Shown here piece after piece: positions 1 to 12,000 of a DNA stretch of 64,000 nucleotides; within the stretch, counting starts at the first letter, position 1, and every line of letters starts with the position of its first letter. The DNA is from Gonatopus flavifemur. Lineage: Eukaryota > Arthropoda > Insecta > Hymenoptera > Dryinidae. The translations under genes were made by a program, and so were the position numbers. The notes beneath the pieces are model-generated. The model saw nothing but the letters and a program-made list of their open reading frames with translations. It did not search any database and was not told the origin of the DNA. The stretch spans positions 76,438,001-76,502,000 of the forward strand of contig JAFFJZ010000001.1 in assembly GCA_018340375.1 (NCBI GenBank). The letters are read 5' to 3'.

Positions 1-53
1 GGACTGTGGGGTTTGCCCATTCCCTTGCCATAATCCACTTGTACTCCAAGCAC
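1..53 (-). CDS. Silk-like gene exon 33, cut by window edge
   Basis: The acceptor AAATAAG starts a partial exon encoding GAWSTSGLWQGNGQTPQS. It is a near copy of exon 32, and the introns before both are also similar (GAATT...GGAA, TATATATA). Further exons must lie beyond position 1. Confidence 0.75.
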   Translation of the reverse strand, partial: MLGVQVDYGKGMGKPHS

Positions 54-3000
54 CTTATTTTGGACAGAATTGAGGAGAAAGAAGGAAATTTAATATATAC
101 ATATTATCACGAATTTTGTCAATTTATTCATTAAAAGTTCTTGTTTTTTACCGGCATTAGGATATTGTTGGTTATTGCCTGCAGATTGTTGTCCGGACTG
201 TGAAGTTGGTCCATTCCCTTGCCATGATCCACTTGTGCTCCAAGCACCTTGTTCGGAACAGAATTAAAGGAAGAGAGGATTGTAGAATATATATGTATAT
301 TACAGTGGATTTTGTTGAATATTTATCGAAGGTTTATCGTTAAAAGGTTATTAAAAGTGTTTGTTCCTTACCGGCATTAGGGTATTGTTGATTATTGCCT
401 GCAGATTGTTGACCGTTGGATGGCACTCCTTGTCCATTTCCTTGCCACGGTGCACCTGCAAAAAACGTGATTATATTCTTTATCAAAATACACTCAATAA
501 ACATTCCGTGTCTTAAGATATCTTGACGAAAAGCCAAAGACGTCTGATGTCATACTTTCATATATCTTTCAGATATCCTCAGAAGAGTTGACTCTTCTGA
601 TATTTCAAAGAGCTTTTTAGTCGAATTCAAGTAAATTTTCAGAAATGTTCAGGGAAATTTTTTGCACAACTCATAATGAATGTTTGAAATTTTGAGGAAG
701 GTGAAATGTTCACATTTTTCTCTACATCTTGAGTATATTTCATGTGGAAATTATTTTTTCTCAAACATTGGATTCTGAAATTTGCTTACGAACGTATTTA
801 AAGGATTCATATTCCGCATATTGGCAAAATAACTGCAAAGAACGTAAAATATTTCGAATTTAGAGGAAAATTACCTGGGATTTCCATATTTGGTCCATAA
901 TTACCACCTGCGGATCCTTGTATTACAGACGGTACTTCTGCACTTTCCGGTGATGCACCTCCGTTACTTGAGCTCCCTAGTAACATCACAATAAAAAGGA
1001 ATTTATAGTGTATTATAATTCAAATTCAATAGTTGAATCGTATGCTGAGTACTTCGAACTTTGTTGTAAATTAAACCCCGTGAATATTATGAGGACGATT
1101 TCTTAAAGACAATTTTAGGAAGTGTCCAAAAACTCATGGAGTTATCTTTAAGACATCATCATGCTCCTGATGTTCATTGGGTAATGATTATCTAGTGTCG
1201 CTTAAATAGAAAAATGAACAATATTATTTAACACAATTTTATCAGGATATCAACCAGTACTTTGATGACCAACAGACCCTTGCGGATATTTACTGGATTT
1301 TTTTGTACGGCACCTGATAAATCATGTGATTATATATTGTATGCCTGATATTTCGGAGTCATTCATAATATCGTACTGTGTTCCTTTACCTGGATATTCA
1401 CCGCCAAATCCAGGACCATGTTGATTATTTTGACTTTGTTGTGGGACACCTGGATATGATAAGAACGGAGACTCATTAAAAGGAAAGAACTGAAATGCTG
1501 TGGGCTGTATGCTATCACTTTTGTGTGAATGGAAAAGTGAGTTCAAAACAATGGAATATAAATTTAAGAGCGTTTTGGATACATTTGTGCAACTCGAAAT
1601 ATCATGGATATCTCATATTGGATGAGTGTAACGACAGACGAGATCGATTGATGTGTTTTTACCTGGATATCCGCTGGGACTGGCAACACTACCACTCTGC
1701 TGATTGTTCACAGATTGTTGAGGATATCCATTTGATGCTCCTTGCACATTCCCTACAAACATTATCGATCAAGAGATTTTATCAATAATACACGAGTGGT
1801 TAGGAGATACACGTATTTATGATATCTTGTGTCACATATTCATACCTGGATATCCACCACCGGTGCCGCTACCCTGCTGACCACCGCCTGTTCCTTGCGG
1901 ATATCCCCCACTAATGCCACTACCTGGCTGACCACCGCCTGTTCCTTGTGGATATCCACCGCCTGATCCTTGCGGATATCCACCGCTGCCACCACTACCT
2001 TGCTGACCACCGCCTGTTCCTTGTGGATATCCACCGCCTGTTCCTTGCGGATATCCACCGCTGCCACCACTACCGTGCTGACCACCGCCCGTTCCTTGTG
2101 GATATCCACCGCTGCCACCACTACCTTGTTGACCACCGCCTGTTCCTTGCGGATATCCTCCACCAGTGCCACTACCTTGCTGACCACCGCCTGTTCCTTG
2201 CGGATATCCACCACCGGTGCCGCTACCCTGCTGACCACCGCCTGTTCCTTGCGGATATCCACCGCTGCCACCACTACCTTGCTGACCACCACCTGTTCCT
2301 TGTGGATATCCACCGCCTGATCCTTGCGGATATCCACCGCTTCCACCACTACCTTGCTGACCACCGCCTGTTCCTTGTGGATATCCACCGCCTGTTCCTT
2401 GCGGATATCCACCGCTGCCACCGCTACCTTGCTGACTACCGCCCGTTCCTTGTGGATATCCACCGCCTGTTCCTTGCGGATATCCACCGCTGCCACCACT
2501 ACCTTGCTGACCACCACCTGTTCCTTGTGGATATCCACCGCCTGATCCTTGCGGATATCCACCGCTTCCACCACTACCTTGCTGACCACCGCCTGTTCCT
2601 TGTGGATATCCACCGCCTGTTCCTTGCGGATATCCACCGCTGCCACCGCTACCTTGCTGACTACCGCCCGTTCCTTGTGGATATCCACCGCCTGTTCCTT
2701 GCGGATATCCACCGCTGCCACCACTACCTTGCTGACCACCACCTGTTCCTTGTGGATATCCACCGCCTGATCCTTGCGGATATCCACCGCTTCCACCACT
2801 ACCTTGCTGACCACCGCCTGTTCCTTGTGGATATCCACCGCCTGTTCCTTGCGGATATCCACCGCTGCCACCACTACCTTGCTGACCACCACCTGTTCCT
2901 TGTGGATATCCACCGCCTGATCCTTGCGGATATCCACCGCTTCCACCACTACCTTGCTGACCACCGCCTGTTCCTTGTGGATATCCACCGCCTGTTCCTT

Positions 3001-6000
3001 GCGGATATCCACCACTGCCACCACTACCTTGCTGACCACCGCCTGTTCCTTGCGGATATCCACCACCAGTGCCACTACCTTGCTGACCACCGCCTGTTCC
3101 TTGTGGATATCCACCGCCTGTTCCTTGCGGATATCCACCGCCTGTTCCTTGCGGATATCCACCGCTGCCACCACCACCTTGCTGACCACCGCCTGTTCCT
3201 TGCGGATATCCACCACCAGTGCCACTACCTTGCTGACCACCACCTGTTCCTTGCGGATATCCACCGCCAGTGCCACTACCTTGCGGACCACTGACTGTTC
3301 CTTGCGGATATCCGCCTGATATAACACCTAAACAACGTAAAATATTGAATTGCTCGCTATTTTCGTAGGTTCGAGGAATACGTGGAGATGATATTGACAC
3401 TGTATTAATGTACTTCTGATACTATGTAATGATAAATAAAATAGTGGCTTGCGATTTTCACATACCTGGATATCCTCCATTCACTCCACTGCCTTGCTGA
3501 CCACTCACAGATCCTTGTGGAGCACCTAACAAAACAGCACAAAATCAAACGAGAATTAAAATGTGGAAAATATACCACGTTTGGAGATCGTGTTAGGATT
3601 TTCTTGAAATTTATAAAAAACGGCAGAGATGTCATAAATTGTACCTGAAATTATTGAACGGTTATTGAGTGCAATCCACTTCTTACCTGGATAACTTCCA
3701 GCGCTCCCACTACCACCACCTTGTACACCACCTGAAGTTTATGAAGAAAACATTTATTCATGAAATTGCAACAGATCACATCATTCAATGAAGGATACAA
3801 TCTCATAAAATATTTACCAGGATATCCACCACCAACCCCACCACCTTGTTGATTGGTACCAGATCCTTGAGGAGCCCCTGTTCCTTATAGACAATGAGAG
3901 AAATAAGTATGGATATATTCATTCAATCCATAATAATACGTTCTAGATATCTATGAATAACAAATGTCGTAGGTAGAACCATTCTGGTTTCTGCTCCGAG
4001 TAAGAAAGGTTGTGAACCGCTCTTACGCCACTCAAAGAATTAGAATAATTTATAATCTGGTAACTTCATTTGTTGTTCCGTGTATAAGATAATTCGTACC
4101 TGGGTATCCGCCACTAATACTGCCACCACTGCCATATTGACCGCTACCAGATCCTTGTGCACCACCGGATATTCCTGAAGATCCTTGTAAGCCACCTGAA
4201 AATTACAAACATTGCTTTTGAAATATGCGCATGGAAATTTGTTGAAATTGATTATGTTACTTTCATAGTTCCCTAGTAATAATCTTCAATAAAGAAGTTT
4301 ACTATTCAGAATAGAAAACGAATGAGTATCATGGGCGTAGCCAGCTCAAAACTTAAGGGAGGGCAAAATGTTGAATTCAAATTTTCCACAACTTTTTTAT
4401 ACATAATTTTTGTATATTCAATTGAAAAAAATTTTTTTCTTATTCTACAAGGGGAGGAGGGCAGCTGCCCTCCCTTGCCCCCCTCCCCCGGCTACGCCCA
4501 TGATGAGCATATTTGACAGGTTTGGATAACTATTCGATTAGGTGCTAAAAACTTGTGTTTGTGTTTGAATTGAATAGTTCTGCATTCAGTTAATGCTACT
4601 TCAGCTAATAAGGAAGTACTGAAATGCATTGAATATCTGATACTTAATTTCAGTGATACAAAAATTCGATTGAATGTATTTAAATTCTCCATTGAAGTTG
4701 CATTCTTCTCGATACGAAATTATGAAGCTTATTCATGTTTATATTTTCATAATTATCAATCAGTTTTATTCAGATTTCGATAAAATTTGGATAATAATTT
4801 GATCTATCATCAGCAAACAAAGGGTCGGTTTTGTCAATGACAGACATGATGAGTGTGAATTTGTGTCTTTAATTCATTTTAATGCTTTTCCACTTTATAG
4901 AGGCCCAAGTTTCTCTTCAAATATTCCATTGTTCTTACCATGAGCTCCAAAACCCCCGGAAACTCCTACCGAACCGTGTCCTAAGAAAGGTTTCGAGATA
5001 CTTCCAAGGATATCATGTGCACCCGAACTCACTAATTCAGAAATAGATTAGAAAAAATTGAGTACGAGGTGTTCTATAATGGATAACGAATGATGAATGA
5101 TGACATTAAGCGTTCATTTTACCTGTATGCAAGATGTTGCTCACAACTCCTGTATCTAAAGATCCATAAAGACTCCCAGATCCTAGGGCAGAGCTATGTA
5201 GGCCTCCACCAGAGGATACACCAGCTAAGATATAAATGATAATTGATTTCGAATCAATGAAATGCAAAGACTCCTCGTCGTGAAGTAACAAATTGATTTT
5301 GCATGCTGTGTGGATTTCCTTTTCAAAAATGTGACATAGCTGAAAATCTTATATTTTACCTGAAGTGCTATGTTCAGCTCCCACAGATCCAGACAAACCT
5401 GGTTTTCCTATACTGCTCTGGAAGTGACCACTTGAATCGAAATTGCCAAATAAAGATGCTAATCCCGCCAAACCATGAGCTCCGCCAGCTCCATTTAAAC
5501 TACCTATGATACAAAATGATACTCATGGGTCAAGAAAATCAATATAAATTCCGTTTCACAAATCATTATGAATCTCGAACTGAACGATATGCACAGTCAG
5601 GTCTGAGACTAGATCTAATCCCAGCGCGTAAGCTATATGGCATAAAACCGGTCCTACACTGTGAAAAATGTTTAAGGGAAAATTTCAGTATTTTCATTGA
5701 GAGTCATTAGCCAGTGCATTGAACTGAGAATTCCGGTACATTTGCTGAAATATTCCACATCATGCACTGGAATTTCACCGCGGAAATTGGAATTTTGCAG
5801 CAGGCCCGGATCAAGGGGGGGGGGGGGGCAAACAGGACATCTTGCTCCGGGCGGCAATATCAGGGGGGCGGCACAACGAGTACTAATCGAAATTTTCCAT
5901 TTCAAACCCAATTTGAAAAATAATTATAGTTTTATGTTCACTGTAAAAGAATTATGTGAGAATTACACAATATAGCATTGGTAATATGTTAGCCAATGAT

Positions 6001-9000
6001 ATATTGTGGAATTTTATAAGGAATTTGTCATTTCCTCCAATGATTCATGATGTGATTTCACCAAAAATTGTGATTTTATGCAATATAACATTGTGAGAAG
6101 TCACAATAATGTTCTGTATACTACCAATGATATACTCTAACAATCATATTGGAAATCAATTTCGAGTGTACGTGTAAGTGTGATATGGAATTAAAATTTC
6201 CAAAAGTTACAATTTTTCAGAACTTCAATTGAGTCGGACAGAGAATAAAAAATTTCAAAAGTGTGAGTTTTTTTCATTTTCAAAGAATATTGTTTCTCAA
6301 AATCATTTTTTTTTTTATTTATAGTTCTATGATTCTGATGAACAAATCGGTTTCTTCCTTTAAATCGCCTATCTCTATATCACACATTTTGAACATCATA
6401 AAATAGTAATGTTTTGGGTTTCATCAAATTTCCTTTTATTCTGAAGAGACGAAGGGTGGGGGGGGGGGCGGCAAATTCCACCTTTGTACCCCCACGAGAA
6501 TGCTCTACATCCGGGCCTGTTTTGCAGTACAAAAGCTGTAAAATTTCAGTAAATGTACTGGAAAATGAATTTACTGAAATTTTCCAGTTCCAAGGCACAG
6601 TAAATTCCCAGCTTTTTTTACAGTGTAGTCTCAGACCTGAATGAACATATCACCTATAGTCCATCCGTAAAGGTATTCTTACCGAAGTCTGGCACACTCG
6701 CTGAACTTTGCACGGACTCCGAGGCTCCTGCGGCCCCATGAAATCCACCACTGGCGCTTCCACTTCCTAGAATTAATGAATAACACCTTGTTTTACAAAA
6801 TAAGCGAGCTTTATCCGATATTTCTCTTGAATAACAATTTCTCTGAGCTTGAGAAAGTTGACAGGATCATATCAATGAAACATGAAAAATAAATGAATTG
6901 AAAAGATGGATATTCATAGAATGCCTTTGAAATTATTCTCACCTAAGCCACCGAAGCTTCCAGAAGTTCCGAAATTTGCAGACCCTTGTACCACACCAGG
7001 TTTCCCAAAACTTCCTAGAATTCCACCATTCGCACTTCCACTACCTGCAATTTGTTTCAACCAATCCATTGCAATGGAGAAATTTCGATTTCCAACAGAT
7101 CATATAAATTGAAAATCAATATCTATTACTTCGAATCGAAACAAGTGAATCACTCAGAGATAACGGAATAGAATTGAATGAAAGTGATGGATGTTTATAA
7201 AATGCATCTAAAATTATCCTCACCTAAGCCGCCGAAGTTTCCAGAAGTTCCAAAATTTCCAGACCCTTGTAGACCACCAAGTTGCCCGAAACCCCCTTGA
7301 ACTCCACTACCTTAAAATTTTTTTATAATTAATCCATTCTCATGGAGGAATTGTGGATTTCCACAGAATGATTGTCTAAAATTTTATATAATTCTTCAAA
7401 CTTGAACTTACCTCCATTCAGTACTCCTTGAATTCCTGCACCACCTTGTGATCCTCCACCCGTGCTTCCACTACCTAAATTGATGCAAATCAATATTGAA
7501 TTTGAATTCAAGTCCCTGAGGTAAATAATATATCTGAATTTCTTTGACTGGTTAGATGTATTTTTCCCTCAATTTATGTGTGTATAAACAAAGGGTCTCA
7601 GAATGGTGGACAAAGATGTTTTACAGTCAAAATGGAACAAGTTTTTTTGGCAGAATTTTTATTTGAGGCATAGTTTTTGAGATATTATCCCATAGGTAAT
7701 AGATGGGATAGAATTATCCCATTGTACTCGACTTGGAGATTATAGTGATTCAAAATTCTGAATCCTGATTCACTAGAATCAGAGGAATTTTGGATCGCTG
7801 AAATTCTAAAAAAGAACACATCGGGATAATCTGATTATTGTCCCTCAAATTTGCTTCTTCACAACATAAAAAGTGATCCATTGAAGTTAAGAGCGTGCAG
7901 CGTAACGTTCTCGTGACATTTCGATTTCTCGAAAAATTTATAAACGTTTATATATCTCAAAAATTCGAATGCAATCTTGCTAAATAAAAAAGTTGCTCCA
8001 TTGTAGCAGCGGCAAAAAAAATCCTGAATGAACATGACGAATCATTTTCACATAGAATGAAATTTAGAGTCGAATTTACTGTGATATTTCGCAGCCGAAG
8101 TACTGACTGACTATATAAAGAAATTCAATATGGAACCACATTTAAATTTTGATCAAATTCACAATGTTCCATAGTAGATCCCATTGGAAAGTTGGGAGGT
8201 TTCTCCATCACTTCAATTCCACAGTGAATTCTACTTCAAATTCTGTTCTTTGTGTATGTTTCAAGAATGTTTTGTTAGGTACGTTGATATGTGTTTTGAT
8301 TGAAAACAAGAAATGGAATTGAGAAATATATCAAACTTACCCCAACTTCCAAATCCCCCTGATCCATGTGAAGTACCTGACCCACCGACATTGCCGTGGA
8401 ATCCATTGCCCGCTGATAGGCTTCCCGTACTTCCAGCATTACCACCAAATCCAAAACTGGCCGATCCTTGTGACCCAGAACTTGCTCCCCCACCACCTCC
8501 TCCACCTGATATCAGTCAAAAATATAAAATATTATCTTTTGTTTCTTCTGTCGACTGGTCATCATTGCTTTGATTCAATCCTTACCGAAATTTAAACCTT
8601 GTGAAGAGCCTCCATTCCCTTGGAATCCACCGCTACCCACTCCGGAACTACCTAAATAAAATTATTAATATCAATGACGAATGTTTGAAGGAATTATTTG
8701 GAGATTTCTTCATATTGGAATTATCAATCTTACCTCCTTGCCCAAAGCCCCAAGATCCCTGTCCGAATCCAGATGATCCTACACTTCCCTGCGCACCACC
8801 ACTTCCACTCCCTAGTGAATGAAATTTACCCATTAAGTGAAATGAGGTTCATCAGAACCTATTATCACAAAAACTATTTTTCACCCACCCTGATATAAAA
8901 AATCCATGGATTTCCATTATTAGTGAATCGGAATATTGAATCAGATTCAATGGGATTCTTGTTACTTCCTATTCAATCCTGTTCAATTTTTGATTCATTA

Positions 9001-12000
9001 ATGGGATTTAATGGATTTTTTTCATCAAGGCAGATAGCAATTTAATCTTGTTACAAGATTGTCAAGCAAACTTGTGACAATGTTGACGAAAGATTCCTAG
9101 TTGAGACACAAAAATACGAGCTTACAAAACCCTTTCAGTAGAATTGTAGTAACCTTACGTTGACATGGTTTTCAATAACGAGGCAAAAGCAATCGAATTA
9201 AAAGTCTGAAAAGCTTATATGTTATCTGGGCATTTTATGATCTTACAACAAAAAATGTATTTTTCAACTTTACGAACTTCACTTTGCGTTTATCAAGTTT
9301 TGTACGTGTCAATAAGTGAGCACAATTCTAGGTTCTTACCGAAACTTCCCGCGATTGCTCCTCCTTGACCACCACCTGCACCTCCTTGAGATCCACCACT
9401 TCCGAAACCACCTCCTAATCCAGTAGAATTAACGAATCATATTTCTTCCATACATTAGGGTGGTTCTTATTTTAGATATAAAAAGTGTTTTCTAATTTTT
9501 TTGTTGTCAACAAACAAGTTTTCTGTATGGCTGACCCTCTAATATTGTTCTACATACAATGTGTACAATTGTTTAAACAGGCGTTTCAAAACGCCGTGAG
9601 CAACCCCCAAATCTCTTTTGAGAATTACGTAAAAAATATTGTGGCACTCCTTCATGATGTAAAATAAAATTAGAGGGTCAGCCGTACAGAAAACTTGTTT
9701 GTTGACAGCAAAAAAATCAGAAAACACTTTTTATATATAAAATAAGAACCACCCTATTACATATATACATATTATTTCCATTCATAAATACTTGATCATC
9801 CTTACCGAAACTTCCACTAACCGATCCACCTGCTGATCCGTGAGAGGAACTTGCGCCTGTTTGAAATCCACTACTCCCACCTACGCTACCTGATATTGAG
9901 GAATATCAATTAAATAAAGATGTTGAAAAATCTGATATCCGATCTGAATTCTGAATATTACCTCCATGTCCAACGCTTCCAGATCCTTGGGCGAAACCTG
10001 GTTTTTCTATAGTTCCATGTAACTGACTACTGGCTCCGATGCTACCTAATATCAACAAAACAAATTAATACTCTGGATTTGCAATATTTTTAGATTCATT
10101 GCATAACAAATATCGATATAAATTGATATTACCTTGTCCGAGATTCCAAGATCCTAATCCAAAACCTGGCTTTAAGATGCTTCCGAAAAATCCACCTGAT
10201 TTGAATGTTAATTAATTTGTATGAAAGAATTTGAAAAGAAGTTTTATCAACAGCATTCATACCTGGTTTGCTGAAGCTGCCATGGAATCCACCACTCGCT
10301 CCTGCGCTACCTGTAGAATTGAAAAATAGATTTGGAATCAAATTTACAGATAACAGAAGGATGTGGAGACTGTGATTTGTTGAAACGAAAAAATTGAGAA
10401 ACTGGGGAAAAATTGAATCCACTCTCTGCGCGTTTCTTACCAGAACCTCCTATCGATCCATGTCCATGAGTAGGTTTTTCGGGTTTCACAGGTTTTACAG
10501 GTTTTTCAGGCTTCTGATTTGGATAGTATCCTCCACTTGCAGAGCTACTACCTGATATTTAGAGAACAAAAATGATTTTCATAATTCTTTGAACTTATAG
10601 TTCAATATGTCATACTCTTCTTACCTCCATATCCAGCGCCCGAAGAGCCTCCCGCGGAGCCTTGCGCAGAACCTTGCGTGGAACCTTGAGGATAACCTTG
10701 TACAGTCCCTTGCGCAGAGCTTTGTGCAGGGCCTTGTGGGTAAACTTGTGGGTAACCTTGTACAGAGCTTTGTGCAGAACCTTGTGGGTAACCTTGTGGG
10801 TAACCTTGTACTGTGCCTTGTGCAGACCCTTGTGCAGAACCTTGTGGGTAACCTTGTGGGTAGCCTTGTACTGTGCCTTGTGCAGAACCTTGAGGATGAC
10901 CTTGCGCAGAACCTTGTGCATGACCTAGTGGATGAGTTGGTTGGTACCGTAGTATAAAAATAACCTTGGTATGCAATACACATCAAATATTCTCACCTGA
11001 ATGTCCTCCAAAACTGCCAAACTTGTGCGCTACACTCAGTTTCCCAATACTCAAACGCAATCTAGCAGTTTCCGCTGTATCGTTTGAGAATGATTTTAGT
11101 CACCGTATTGCTCGCTCATCTTTAATTTTAATAAATTCTTTCAAACTATGGTTTACCTTCATCATCATTCGTTCTATCGGCGTCATCAATTTTTGTTGCG
11201 TCCGTTACGTTCTTTTCTTCAACTGCACTATCTATCACTTGAGTTGTATTTGGAATGTCAGCATTTGAATCTAAATTATCTAATATCGATCAAGATCAGC
11301 AAATACCTATGAAGTATGGAACAATTGAATAGAATGTCTAGGAACTATCCTTACCCGACGTCTCGTCACTGCCATCGTATTGTCTGCCTACGGACGCTTG
11401 TGCGCTGGCAACTCCGGCTACATTAACACCTAATTTGGATTGGGGTTGAGAAAACAATGAAACAACAAATCATATTCCCATGTCACTCATGAAGCAACAT
11501 TATAACTTCTCTAGGAACAAACTATTATGCATTCATTATACCGGTCGCTTTATAATTCACTGAAAAAACTCCACAGACGTCATTCTGCGATCAAAATGCA
11601 ATAATTTTTTTGAGATATAAGCATTGTTAGACTGTTTTTTGAATCCAAATCACCCGAAAGCACTGTATGCTACATACTTGAGCCTGATACCATTTGCTGA
11701 GTTAGAGAAAGGCGGTTCTCTGAGACAAAAAATTGAAGCATCCCATCATTTTCCAATCCAAAGTTATGGTGGTTTGAAATTTTTGGGCTTCCAGCCAATC
11801 TGAATCCAGCAACTTCGAATCATTATACCTCCCAAACAAAGAATAGCAGGATAGTACAATTCTTTTCTACAGACTCATCGCTTTTCAACTCAGCGAATGA
11901 TGTTGGGCTGAATTATGTACTACACAATGCGGCTGAGTGATTTGGATTTGAAGAAAAATCTGAAAATGCTCAGATCTCAAAAAATTAAGCCTCAAAAGAA

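Noticed and set aside
1948..3294. 448-codon plus-strand ORF (MDIHRLILADIHRCHHYLAD...) opposite exon 27
   Set aside because: It is the antisense shadow of the GYPQG repeat. The period is a multiple of 3, so open frames persist, and splice sites support the minus frame.
1840..3327. 495-codon second minus-strand frame (VDIRKEQAVV repeats)
   Set aside because: It is the shifted reading of the same repeat. Only the GYPQG frame joins in phase with the neighbouring exons.
1846..3327. CRISPR array
   Set aside because: There are no unique spacers. Units are contiguous coding repeats in a eukaryotic gene.
9485..9727. Two similar 60-codon ORFs on opposite strands
   Set aside because: They are the two arms of the foldback MITE at 9458-9754.
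10607..10957. Several open frames on both strands around exon 6
   Set aside because: They are shadows of the AQG/YPQG repeat; only one frame fits the phase-1 junctions.
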